Shown one piece after another: positions 32,531-40,612 of a stretch of 64,000 bases of DNA. The stretch lies in the NCBI GenBank assembly GCA_947474005.1, contig CANJHI010000001.1:27803-91802 (forward strand). The letters are read 5' to 3'. The DNA is from Alphaproteobacteria bacterium. GTDB lineage: Bacteria; Pseudomonadota; Alphaproteobacteria; Reyranellales; Reyranellaceae. Positions within the stretch are counted from its first letter, which is position 1. Each line of letters opens with the position of its first letter. A program made the position numbers and the translations under genes. The notes beneath the pieces are model-generated. The model ran no database searches. It was not told the DNA's origin and was given only the letters and a program-made list of their open reading frames with translations.

Positions 32531-34228
32531 ATGTCGAACCTCGATCCCGTCACCTTGACCGTCATCCAGAACGGCCTGATCCAGGTCTGTAACGAAATGG
32601 ACCTGGCGTTTGTCCGTGCGGCTTTCTCGCCGGTGATTTCCGAGGGCATGGACCGCTCCGACGGTATTTACGACGCGACCGACGGATCCTTGATCGCGCA
32701 GGGCGAACTGGGGCTGCCGGTCTTCGTCGGCACCATGCAATTTTCGACCCGTGCCGTCATAGAGCGGGTGAACACCCACTATGCAGGAAAGGTGGAGCCG
32801 GGCGACGTCTTCATCGTCAACGACCCCTACCTCGGCGGCACCCATCTGATGGACGTGCGGTTTGTAAAACCGTTCTTCTACAAGGGCGAGGTCTTCGCCT
32901 GGCTCGCCAACACCGGCCACTGGCCCGATGTCGGCGGCATGGTGCCCGGGGGCTTTTCGGCCAGCGCCACGGAAGTGGAGCAGGAGGGCCTGCGCCTGCC
33001 GCCGGTGAAATTCTTCAAGAAGGGCGAGATGGACCAGGAGATCCTCTCGATCATCCTCAGCAACATCCGCATTGCCGACCAGCGCATCGGCGACATCAAG
33101 GCCCAGGCCGCGGCTCTCACCACCGGCGAGGTGCGGCTGACCGCGCTGATCGATCGCTATGGCGCCGACGTCGTACGGGCGGCGATTGCCGAAATGCGAC
33201 ATCGCGCCGAGCGTCAGATGCGGGCCAAGATCTCAGGCATTCCCGACGGTGTCTACGAGGGCACCTCGCAAGTCGACAGCGACGGCGTGGTCGACGAACC
33301 GCTCACGATCAAAATGAAGGTCACGAAGAAGGGCGAGACCCTCACCTTCGATATGACGGGCTCGAGCCCGCCCTGCCGTGGGCCGATGAACAGCGTCATC
33401 GCCACGACCAAGTCGGCGATCTATCTCGCCATAAAACACATCTTTCCCGAGGTGCCGATCAATGCCGGCACCTTCGAGCCCCTGCAGATCGTCGAACCCG
33501 AGGGCACGTTCCTTTATGCCAGGTATCCGCGGCCGGTCTCGGGTTGCGCCGCCGAAGTGAGCCAGCGCATCGCCGAAGCAGTGTTCGCGGCACTCACCCA
33601 CGCCATTCCCGACATTCTGTTCGCCGCACCCGCCGGCACGTCGGGCAATCTCGGCGTCGGCGGTTTCGATCCCGAGCGCAACCGCTCCTACATCATGTAT
33701 CTCTTCACCGGCGGCGGTTACGGCGGCTTCCAGGGCGGCGACGGCCTCAGCAACGGCTGCTCGACCATCGGCATCTCCAAGATGCCGCCGGTCGAGGTGC
33801 TGGAGCAGTTCTATCCGATCCTGTTCGAGGAGTTCTCGCTGCGCGAAGGCTCGGGCGGCGCCGGCGAGTTCCGCGGTGGCTTCGGCATCAACTACGCGAT
33901 CAAGCTCAGGCGCGGCGAGGCGCGGGTTTCGATGGTGATGGACCACGGCCGAACCGGCCCGCAGGGCGCGTTGGGCGGCGACGCGGGCGGCGTCAACACA
34001 GTAGCCGTAACCCAGCGCGGCAAGACCTACCGTCCGCCGCATCTTTCCAAGGACCAGGATATCGAGATCGGTGTCGGCGATGTGGTGCGCGTGTCGACGC
34101 CAGGCGGCGGCGGCTTCGGAGATCCCGCCAAGCGCGACCCAGGATCGATCGCCCGCGACGTCGCGCGCGGTTACTACACCGCCGACCAGGCGCGCGAGAA
34201 GTTCGGAACGCGGCCCGCCGCAGAATGA
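32531..34228 (+). CDS. Hydantoinase B/oxoprolinase family protein
   Basis: A 565-residue HyuB-type subunit, which with HyuA hydrolyses hydantoins, 5-oxoproline or carboxylates acetone-like substrates using ATP. Typical parts are DPVTLTVIQNGLIQVCNEMDLAFVRAAFSP, DVFIVNDPYLGGTHLMDVRFVKP, NTGHWPDVGGMVPGGFSASATEVEQEGLRLPP, FTGGGYGGFQGGDGLSNGCS and VSTPGGGGFGDP. The ATG at 32531 (MSNLDPVT) is chosen over an earlier in-frame ATG. No hyuA gene is adjacent, which is unusual. It overlaps the next gene by ATGA. Confidence 0.92.
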   Translation: MSNLDPVTLTVIQNGLIQVCNEMDLAFVRAAFSPVISEGMDRSDGIYDATDGSLIAQGELGLPVFVGTMQFSTRAVIERVNTHYAGKVEPGDVFIVNDPYLGGTHLMDVRFVKPFFYKGEVFAWLANTGHWPDVGGMVPGGFSASATEVEQEGLRLPPVKFFKKGEMDQEILSIILSNIRIADQRIGDIKAQAAALTTGEVRLTALIDRYGADVVRAAIAEMRHRAERQMRAKISGIPDGVYEGTSQVDSDGVVDEPLTIKMKVTKKGETLTFDMTGSSPPCRGPMNSVIATTKSAIYLAIKHIFPEVPINAGTFEPLQIVEPEGTFLYARYPRPVSGCAAEVSQRIAEAVFAALTHAIPDILFAAPAGTSGNLGVGGFDPERNRSYIMYLFTGGGYGGFQGGDGLSNGCSTIGISKMPPVEVLEQFYPILFEEFSLREGSGGAGEFRGGFGINYAIKLRRGEARVSMVMDHGRTGPQGALGGDAGGVNTVAVTQRGKTYRPPHLSKDQDIEIGVGDVVRVSTPGGGGFGDPAKRDPGSIARDVARGYYTADQAREKFGTRPAAE

Positions 34229-34749
34229 ACCTCTTGCGTCGACAGGCGGTGGCCTTGCCCCTGGCGGCGGTCGTGGCGGGCGAAGCCTCGGCCCAGACCG
34301 GATGGATTGCGGTGCAGGACATCGACAATTCCTTCCTGGTCGATATGCCCGGACGGCCCATCTACAAGGTGATCGACACGACGACGCCGGCCGGCACGGC
34401 CTTCGTCTACCATTCCTACAGTCTCGAATACCGCCGGCTCTCCTTCGTGGCGCAGACGGCGCTCTATCCCGCCGACGTCGACGTATCGCGGCCGCGCAAC
34501 AATCTGCAGATTGCGCTCGACGACCGCGCCCAGCGCCTCGAGGGCGGCAAGTGGAGCAAGGTCGATTGGCGCGACGTGCAGGGCGCGACAGCGGTCGAAG
34601 CGATCGGCCCGATCGCCGGCGGCAGTGCGTTGCGCCAGCTCTCGCTGCTGAAAGGCCGCCGCTTCGTGTCGCTGGGCTATCTTGCGCCGGCCGACGCGAT
34701 GCGCGCGCCCGAGGCCGAACGCTTCTTCCGCTCCCTGAGGCTCACATGA
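34225..34749 (+). CDS. Exported protein of unknown function
   Basis: A 174-residue protein not recognised as a named family. It starts MNLLRRQAVALPLAAVVAGEASAQ, a signal peptide with an RR pair, then a globular domain with IDNSFLVDMPGRPIYKVI, FVYHSYSLEYRRLSFVAQTALYP and RFFRSLRLT at the end. The pattern resembles small periplasmic proteins that start with a short beta-meander and finish with an F-SL-L strand. It overlaps hyuB and the asparaginase gene by 4 bases on each side, so it is translated with them. Its role is unknown. Confidence 0.7.
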   Translation: MNLLRRQAVALPLAAVVAGEASAQTGWIAVQDIDNSFLVDMPGRPIYKVIDTTTPAGTAFVYHSYSLEYRRLSFVAQTALYPADVDVSRPRNNLQIALDDRAQRLEGGKWSKVDWRDVQGATAVEAIGPIAGGSALRQLSLLKGRRFVSLGYLAPADAMRAPEAERFFRSLRLT

Positions 34750-35768
34750 CATTGCCGCGCATAAAAGTCCTGGCGCTGGGCGGCACCATCGCCACGCGGC
34801 CCGATGCCTCGGGTGCCATGCAGATGGGACTGGGCGCCGACGATCTGGTGGCGGCGGTGCCCGCTCTGGCGACGCTGGCCGCGATCGATGCCGAGACAGT
34901 GTCGAGAGTCGGCAGCCATTCGCTGGGCTTCGATCAGATCCATGCACTGGCGGCGAAAATTGCGGTGCTCGATGCCGATGGCGTGATCGTGACGCAGGGC
35001 ACCGATACGCTCGAGGAAACCGCGTTCCTGCTCGACCTGCTGCTCGACCGCGACATTCCGGTGATCGTGACGGCGGCGATGCGCAACCCGGCGCTCACCT
35101 CGCCCGACGGGCCGGGTAACCTGCTGGCGGCCGTCCGCGTCGCCGGCAATCCCTGGGTGCGGGCGCATGCACGCGCGCTGGGCGTGATGGCCGTAATGTT
35201 GGACGAGGTTTTTGCCGCGTCAGATGTATTGAAGATCCATCCGACGCGACTCAATGCCTTTGCAGCCCCTCAGACCGGCCCGCTCGCAGCACTTGTCGAG
35301 GACCGCGTGGTGCCGCTCGCTCTGCCGGTGCGCGATGCGATGACGCACACACGCGCCCGGATCGGTGACGTGGCGGGCGCCAGGGAACAGCCTGTGGCGC
35401 TCTTGTGGATGGGACTCGACGAGCCGGGCTTCATGCTGGAGGCGATGCTCGATCATCGCGACCAACTGGGCTACCGCGGCGTCGTGCTGGGGGCGATGGG
35501 CGGCGGTCATGTGCCGGAGCGCATCGCGCCGCTCGTGGGGCAACTCGCGGGCCTGCTGCCTACGGTCGTTTCGCCGCGCGCAGGGGCGGGCGGGCCGATG
35601 CTGCGGCAGACCTACGGCGGTCCCAGTTCCGAGATTGCGCTCCGCAAGGAGGGCCTGATCTGGGGCGGTCGCCTGCAACCGCTGAAGGCGCGCGTGTTGC
35701 TCGAAACCTGCCTGCGGGGCGGGCTCGATCATGCGGCGATCGCCGAGGTTTTCGACGCCTGGGGCTAG
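34746..35768 (+). CDS. Asparaginase family protein
   Basis: A 340-residue L-asparaginase/glutaminase-fold enzyme without signal peptide. The first catalytic Thr motif is VLALGGTIATRPDASG near residue 10; the second is DGVIVTQGTDTLEETAFLLDLLL with the TDT triad residues. AAMRNPALTSPDGPGNLLAAVRVA is also characteristic. It likely hydrolyses asparagine or a related amide. It overlaps the upstream gene by ATGA and ends convergently with the DUF983 gene, sharing CTAG (35765-35768) as both stops. Context with hyuB suggests amide or lactam catabolism, by inference. Confidence 0.9.
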   Translation: MTLPRIKVLALGGTIATRPDASGAMQMGLGADDLVAAVPALATLAAIDAETVSRVGSHSLGFDQIHALAAKIAVLDADGVIVTQGTDTLEETAFLLDLLLDRDIPVIVTAAMRNPALTSPDGPGNLLAAVRVAGNPWVRAHARALGVMAVMLDEVFAASDVLKIHPTRLNAFAAPQTGPLAALVEDRVVPLALPVRDAMTHTRARIGDVAGAREQPVALLWMGLDEPGFMLEAMLDHRDQLGYRGVVLGAMGGGHVPERIAPLVGQLAGLLPTVVSPRAGAGGPMLRQTYGGPSSEIALRKEGLIWGGRLQPLKARVLLETCLRGGLDHAAIAEVFDAWG

Positions 35769-36175
35769 CCAAGACTCGGGACTGCTTCGCCTCGCGCCTG
35801 CTTCGCTTCGGCGAAGCCGTGCATGCCCATGTGCCACTGCATCGCGACGATCAGGCCCTTGAGCGGTTGTAACAGCCCGAGCGAGAGCAAGAGCACCAGC
35901 GGCAGCCAGATCGCGGCGTGGAGCCAGTAGTTCGGCATGAAGGCGATCTCGACATACATCGCGAGCGGCACGATCAGATGGCCGACCAGGATGATGGTCA
36001 GGTAGGCGGGAAAATCGTCGGCCCGGTGATGATGCAGCGGCTCGCCGCACTTCTCGCAAGAGTCGGCCACCTTCACGAAGGCGCGGAACAGATGGCCTTC
36101 GCCGCAGGCCGGACACCGGCCCAGCAGGCCCCGCAGCAGATAGAGGCCGCCTTTTTCGGTTCGCGTATTCAACAT
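35765..36175 (-). CDS. DUF983 family membrane protein
   Basis: A 136-residue small membrane protein of the DUF983 family. An N-terminal zinc-ribbon-like pair of CxxC motifs (GRCPACGEGHLF and CEKCGEPLHHHRADDFPAYLT) is followed by two hydrophobic segments, LTIILVGHLIVPLAMYVEIAF and LHAAIWLPLVLLLSLGLLQPLKG. The HHHRADDFPAY region is the family hallmark. Family members are often near respiratory oxidase genes; here cydAB lies in the divergent direction. The ATG at 36175 has GGAGAAGG before it. Function unknown. Confidence 0.88.
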   Translation of the reverse strand: MLNTRTEKGGLYLLRGLLGRCPACGEGHLFRAFVKVADSCEKCGEPLHHHRADDFPAYLTIILVGHLIVPLAMYVEIAFMPNYWLHAAIWLPLVLLLSLGLLQPLKGLIVAMQWHMGMHGFAEAKQARGEAVPSLG

Positions 36176-36200
36176 CACCTTCTCCCTTCCTCTTCGCTGC

Positions 36201-36255
36201 TTGTATGTCCTTACAATGAGGCATACATTCAAGGTCATTGAGGGGATATTGTATG
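36201..36255. promoter_or_regulatory. TTGTATG repeats in the DUF983/MocR divergent gap
   Basis: TTGTATG occurs at 36201-36207 and 36249-36255, with an inverted near-copy CATACAT at 36222-36228. TTGTA-N6-TACAA (36201-36216) is itself an inverted repeat. The second copy overlaps the MocR start codon. This arrangement suits an autoregulatory operator for the GntR/MocR protein. Confidence 0.45.
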
Positions 36256-37629
36256 GATTGGATCCCTACATTAGGTGGCCAGCCCGGGCCGGTCTATGCG
36301 GGCATCGTCGAGGCGCTGAACGGCGATATCGCCTCGGGCCGGCTCCATCGCGGCCAGCGACTGCCGACGCATCGTGCGCTCGCCAAGGCGCTGGGCGTCG
36401 ATCTCACGACAGTGACACGCGCCTACAATGAGGCACGGCGGCGCGGCCTTACCGAAGCGCGTGTCGGACAGGGGACCTTCGTCGCCGAGAGCCGGGTGCA
36501 CGCGCCGCGGGCGGCGTCGGCCGGCGTCGAATTCGACCTGTCGATGAACGTGCCGCCCGAGCCCATCGAGGCGGATCTGGAGGGCCGGGTGGCGCGGGGC
36601 CTCGCCGCCCTGCAGCGCGACTACGGCATCTCCGATTTCCTGAGCTATCAGAAAGCAGGCGGCAGCGAGGCGGATCGCGGCGTGGCGGCCGACTGGCTGC
36701 GCCGTCGCGTCCGCATCGCCGAGGCGAACCGGCTTGTCGTGTTTCCTGGCACGCAGACGGCGCTCGCGGCGCTGCTGCTCGCCCTCACCAGGCCGGGCGA
36801 CGTCGTGCTGGTCGATCGCCTGACCTATCCCGGTTTCAAGGCCGCGGCCGCGGCGCTCGGCGTGCGTCTCGTCGGCGTGCCGTCGGACGGCGAGGGCATG
36901 ATCCCCGCGGCACTGGAGGAAGCCTGCCGTCGGCACGTCCCGAAGGCTGTGTATCTGATTCCCACGATCCACAATCCGACGACGCTCACGATCACGCCGG
37001 GCCGGCGCGAGCAGCTTGCCGGGGCGATTCGTCGAAACGACCTGTTGCTGTTCGAAGACGATGCGTACGGCAGTCTCGATCCCAAAGCCCAACCGATCGC
37101 CACCCTGATCCCGGAACACAGCTATCTGGCGGTCAGCCTGTCGAAGAACATCGCGCCGGGTCTCCGGGTCTCGTTCCTGCTCGTGCCCGATCGCGCTGCT
37201 GCCGCCATGCTCGGCAACGCACTGCGCACCATGGCGCAGATGCCGGTGCCGCTGATGGTCGCCCTGGTGATGCGCTGGCTGGCGGACGGCAGCGCCGATG
37301 CAATCATCTCCGCCATCGCCGCCGAGGCTGCGGCAAGACAGAAGCTGGCGGCAAAGGCGCTTTCGGGTGAGACTTACGCCGCCCATCCGAAGGGACACCA
37401 CGTCTGGCTCACCTTGCCACCGACATGGACCCGGGCCGAGTTCGCAGCGCACGTCCAACGACAGGGGCTCGCCGTGGTCACGAGCGACAGTTTCAGCGTC
37501 GACGGCGATCCAGACCATGCGATTCGCGTCGCGCTCGGCGCGGCTCGCAGCCGTTCGGATCTCGTGGGCGCCCTCGACGTCCTGACGGTCGCGCTCAAGT
37601 CGCCGGCCTTCGCGTCACGCATCGTCTGA
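36253..37629 (+). CDS. MocR/PdxR-type regulator (GntR HTH fused to aminotransferase fold)
   Basis: A 458-residue chimeric regulator. The N-terminal winged helix (residues 15-85) reads YAGIVEALNGDIASGRLHRGQRLPTHRALAKALGVDLTTVTRAYNEA. A fold-type I aminotransferase domain follows, with PGTQTALAALLLALTRPGD, YLIPTIHNPTTLTI, LLFEDDAYGSLDP and the PLP-lysine segment VSLSKNIAPGLRVSF. Such proteins sense PLP-linked amino compounds. ATG 36253 is chosen; GAGGGG precedes it, and an upstream TTG at 36238 is less likely. It lies 10 bases before cydA and probably controls the operon. Confidence 0.9.
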   Translation: MDWIPTLGGQPGPVYAGIVEALNGDIASGRLHRGQRLPTHRALAKALGVDLTTVTRAYNEARRRGLTEARVGQGTFVAESRVHAPRAASAGVEFDLSMNVPPEPIEADLEGRVARGLAALQRDYGISDFLSYQKAGGSEADRGVAADWLRRRVRIAEANRLVVFPGTQTALAALLLALTRPGDVVLVDRLTYPGFKAAAAALGVRLVGVPSDGEGMIPAALEEACRRHVPKAVYLIPTIHNPTTLTITPGRREQLAGAIRRNDLLLFEDDAYGSLDPKAQPIATLIPEHSYLAVSLSKNIAPGLRVSFLLVPDRAAAAMLGNALRTMAQMPVPLMVALVMRWLADGSADAIISAIAAEAAARQKLAAKALSGETYAAHPKGHHVWLTLPPTWTRAEFAAHVQRQGLAVVTSDSFSVDGDPDHAIRVALGAARSRSDLVGALDVLTVALKSPAFASRIV

Positions 37630-37639
37630 GGAGGACGCC

Positions 37640-39073
37640 ATGTTCGAAGCCTTCGATGCGATCGTGCTGGCCCGGGCGCAGTTTGCCTTCACCGTCTCGT
37701 TCCATTTCATCTTTCCATCCTTCTCGATCGGACTCGCGAGCTATCTCGCGGTGCTCGAGGGGTTGTGGCTGTGGACCGGCCGGCAGATCTATCTCGACCT
37801 TTTCAAGTACTGGCTGAAAATCTTCGCGCTGGCCTTCGGCATGGGCGTGGTCTCGGGCATCGTCATGGCCTATCAGTTCGGCACCAACTGGGCGGCCTTC
37901 TCCGACAAGGCGGGCCCGGTCATCGGGCCGCTGATGGCCTACGAGGTCCTGACCGCGTTCTTCCTCGAGGCGGGCTTCTTGGGCGTCATGCTGTTCGGCA
38001 TGAACCGCGTCGGCCGCACGCTGCACTTCGTGGCCACCCTGGCGGTCGCGGTCGGCACCTTCATCTCGGCCTTCTGGATCCTGTCGGCCAACAGCTGGAT
38101 GCAGACGCCGGCCGGCTTCGCCATGAACGCCGGTGGTCAGTTCGTGCCGGTCGACTGGCTGGCGGTGATCTTCAATCCGTCCTTTCCCTACCGGCTGGTC
38201 CACACGGTGTTCGGCGCCTACCTCACCACGGCTCTGGTGGTGGGCGCGGTCGGCGCCTGGCATCTCTTGCGTGCCAAGTCGGACAAAGGAGGGGCCAACG
38301 ACGGCGCCCGCGTCATGTTCTCCATGGCGATGGGCATGATCACGGTGGTGGCGCCGTTACAAATCTTCGCCGGCGACCAGCACGGGCTGAACACGCTCGA
38401 GCACCAACCGGTCAAGGTCATGGCCATGGAAGGCCATTTCCACAGCTATCCTGACGGCGCGCCGCTGATCCTGTTCGGCTGGCCCGACGCGGCCGCGGCC
38501 AAGACGCTCTACGCGGTCGAGATCCCCAAGGCCTCGTCACTGATCCTGAAGCATTCGCTCGACGCGCCGCTCAAGGGACTCGACTCGGTCGATCGCAAGG
38601 AATGGCCGCCGGTGGCCATCGTCTTCTGGGCCTTCCGCATCATGGTCGGCATGGGGATGCTGATGCTGGCGCTTGCCGCCTTCAGCCTGCTCGCCCGTGT
38701 GAAGCATCGGCTCTACGACTGGCCGCTGCTACATCGCTTCGCGCTGGCAATGGGGCCGGCAGGCTTCGTGGCGGTGATCGCCGGCTGGGTGACGACAGAA
38801 GTCGGGCGCCAACCCTATACGGTGCATGGCCTGCTGCGCACCGCCGACTCGGCCTCCAGGCTCGACGCGCCCGCGGTCGCGGCCTCGCTGTTGGCCTTCA
38901 TCGTCGTCTACTTCATCGTGTTCGGCGCCGGCGTCTTCTACATCCTGAAGCTGATGAGCCATCCGCCGCACCGCGGCGAGCTGGGTCCGAACCGCGGCGA
39001 GCCGGTGCGTGCGGCGGGCATCACCCCGTCGCCCGCGGTGGCGGAAAAGATCGCGACGGGCGGGGAGGCCTGA
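37640..39073 (+). CDS. cydA: Cytochrome bd-type (cyanide-insensitive) ubiquinol oxidase subunit I
   Basis: A 477-residue membrane subunit that carries the haems of a bd-type quinol oxidase, reducing O2 to water. Haem ligands by position: His22 in VSFHFIFPSFSIG, His188 in PYRLVHTVFGAY and Met335 in AFRIMVGMGM. EVLTAFFLEAGFLGVMLFG and GRQPYTVHGLLRTADS are conserved. The length and short quinol loop match the CIO branch. A GAGGAGG ribosome site precedes ATG 37640. The operon order is MocR, cydA, cydB, DUF2474. Confidence 0.95.
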   Translation: MFEAFDAIVLARAQFAFTVSFHFIFPSFSIGLASYLAVLEGLWLWTGRQIYLDLFKYWLKIFALAFGMGVVSGIVMAYQFGTNWAAFSDKAGPVIGPLMAYEVLTAFFLEAGFLGVMLFGMNRVGRTLHFVATLAVAVGTFISAFWILSANSWMQTPAGFAMNAGGQFVPVDWLAVIFNPSFPYRLVHTVFGAYLTTALVVGAVGAWHLLRAKSDKGGANDGARVMFSMAMGMITVVAPLQIFAGDQHGLNTLEHQPVKVMAMEGHFHSYPDGAPLILFGWPDAAAAKTLYAVEIPKASSLILKHSLDAPLKGLDSVDRKEWPPVAIVFWAFRIMVGMGMLMLALAAFSLLARVKHRLYDWPLLHRFALAMGPAGFVAVIAGWVTTEVGRQPYTVHGLLRTADSASRLDAPAVAASLLAFIVVYFIVFGAGVFYILKLMSHPPHRGELGPNRGEPVRAAGITPSPAVAEKIATGGEA

Positions 39074-39075
39074 TC

Positions 39076-40083
39076 ATGCCGTTCACCCTCGATCTGCCCG
39101 TCTTCTTCGCCTTCATCATCGCCTTTGCGATCTATGCCTACGTCGTGATGGATGGCTTCGATCTCGGCATCGGCATCCTGTTCCCGATGATCCCCGCCGG
39201 CCGCGAGCGCGACAGCGCCATGAACTCCATCGCGCCGGTATGGGACGGCAACGAGACCTGGCTGGTGCTGGGCGGCGGTGGCCTGCTGGCGGCCTTTCCG
39301 CTGGCCTACGGCGTGATCTTCTCGGCACTCTATGCGCCGATCATCACCATGCTGCTGGCATTGGTGTTCCGCGGTGTCGCCTTCGAGTTCCGCTGGCGCG
39401 ATCCCGCGCACCGCGCCTATTGGGATGTCGCTTTCAACCTCGGCTCGGTGGTCGCCACGCTCGCACAGGGCATCACGCTCGGCGCTCTGCTGCAGGGGAT
39501 CGCGGTCCAGGACCGCGGCTATGCCGGCGGCTGGTTCGACTGGTTGACGCCGTTCAGCCTGCTGGTCGGTGTCAGCCTGGTCTTCGGCTATGGCCTGCTC
39601 GGCGCCACGTGGCTGATCATGAAGAGCGAGGGCTCGCTACAGGAGCGTTGCTACCGGCTCGCCTTCCGGCTGGGCATCGCGGTGATCCTGGCCATGGCGG
39701 CGGTGAGCGCCTGGACGCCGTTCCTGCGCGATGCCTACTGGCTGCGCTGGTTCGCCTGGCCCCAGGTCCTGTTCACGGCCCAGGTGCCGCTGCTGGTCGT
39801 CATCGCCTCGGCCACCTTCTTCGTGAGCCTGCGGCGCCAGCATCACTACACGCCGTTCTTGATGACGCTGGCCCTGTTCACCCTGGGGTTGGCCGGCCTC
39901 GGCATCAGCCTCTATCCCTACGTCGTGCCGCCGGTCATCTCGATCTGGGATGCTGCTGCGCCGCACGTCAGCCTGATGTTCATGCTGCCGGGCGTGCTGG
40001 TGATGGTGCCGATCATCCTCGCCTACACCGCCTATTCGTACTGGGTGTTCCGCGGCAAGACCGGTCATGAAGGCTATCACTGA
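39076..40083 (+). CDS. cydB: Cytochrome bd-type ubiquinol oxidase subunit II
   Basis: A 335-residue membrane partner of CydA with eight or nine hydrophobic segments. The start PVFFAFIIAFAIYAYVVMDGFDLGIGILFP is diagnostic, as are APVWDGNETWLVLGGGGLLAAFP, RGVAFEFRWRD and YPYVVPPVISIWDAAAP. It begins 2 bases after the cydA stop. Its last codons overlap the start of the tiny DUF2474 gene in another frame. Confidence 0.95.
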   Translation: MPFTLDLPVFFAFIIAFAIYAYVVMDGFDLGIGILFPMIPAGRERDSAMNSIAPVWDGNETWLVLGGGGLLAAFPLAYGVIFSALYAPIITMLLALVFRGVAFEFRWRDPAHRAYWDVAFNLGSVVATLAQGITLGALLQGIAVQDRGYAGGWFDWLTPFSLLVGVSLVFGYGLLGATWLIMKSEGSLQERCYRLAFRLGIAVILAMAAVSAWTPFLRDAYWLRWFAWPQVLFTAQVPLLVVIASATFFVSLRRQHHYTPFLMTLALFTLGLAGLGISLYPYVVPPVISIWDAAAPHVSLMFMLPGVLVMVPIILAYTAYSYWVFRGKTGHEGYH

Positions 40084-40201
40084 GGTGAATCCTCCAAGGA
40101 CAACGAGAACCCGCCAGCTTTTGTGGTTCGTGGGCCTGTGGGCCGCCGGTGTCGGCGTGACCGCGCTGGTGAGCTACGGCATCAGGTTCTGGCTGCGGTG
40201 A
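40067..40201 (+). CDS. DUF2474-like small membrane peptide of the bd oxidase
   Basis: A 44-residue peptide with one transmembrane helix, QLLWFVGLWAAGVGVTALVSYGIRFWLR at its C-terminal end. DUF2474 peptides follow cydAB in CIO-type operons and are analogous in position to CydX, which stabilises the oxidase. ATG 40067 overlaps the end of cydB by 17 bases; a GTG at 40085 would give 38 residues. The hydrophobic L-W-x-x-GLW pattern and the position support the call. It is easily missed because of its size. Confidence 0.75.
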   Translation: MKAITEVNPPRTTRTRQLLWFVGLWAAGVGVTALVSYGIRFWLR

Positions 40202-40205
40202 TGCC

Positions 40206-40559
40206 CTAGGTCGTGCGCCGGTTCGGCCGGCAGTTGAAGGCCAGCGGCCGCGCGCTGCCGCCGATTTCGCGCAGGGTGGCGAGATCGTCGCGGCCCGCCC
40301 ATTCGTTGGTCGTGTCGACGTAGCGGAACCCCTGGTCGGTCGCCTGGTATTCGAGGCGCCAGGTTCTGCCGTCGAGCGTCACCGAGGCGCGGTTCTTGGC
40401 GTAGACCACCGCCACTTCCTTGCGGCCGTCGCAGATATAGGCAATGCCCTGTGGCGTCGGATCGTCGGGGGCGGGCCGGGGAATCAGGTTTGTCTGGAGT
40501 GGCTGCTCGGCGGTGCAGCCGCCCAGCAGGACAATCGCAACAATCGACAGGCGCTTCAT
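40206..40559 (-). CDS. Small lipoprotein, MliC-like (lysozyme inhibitor) domain
   Basis: A 117-residue predicted lipoprotein. The signal MKRLSIVAIVLLGGC ends in a lipobox with Cys15 as the lipidated residue, so it is membrane-anchored. The mature domain has YICDGRKEVAVVYAKNRASVTLDGRTWRLEYQ, which resembles the MliC/PliC lysozyme-inhibitor fold, with a second Cys in AFNCRPN that may pair with CDG. MliC proteins protect against C-type lysozyme. The match is by pattern and is moderate. It ends convergently 4 bases after the DUF2474 gene. Confidence 0.65.
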   Translation of the reverse strand: MKRLSIVAIVLLGGCTAEQPLQTNLIPRPAPDDPTPQGIAYICDGRKEVAVVYAKNRASVTLDGRTWRLEYQATDQGFRYVDTTNEWAGRDDLATLREIGGSARPLAFNCRPNRRTT

Positions 40560-40612
40560 CCTGCGCTTTCCTCCCTAGGGCAGCACCTTAAGGAAATCGA
40601 GGGGACGTGCAA

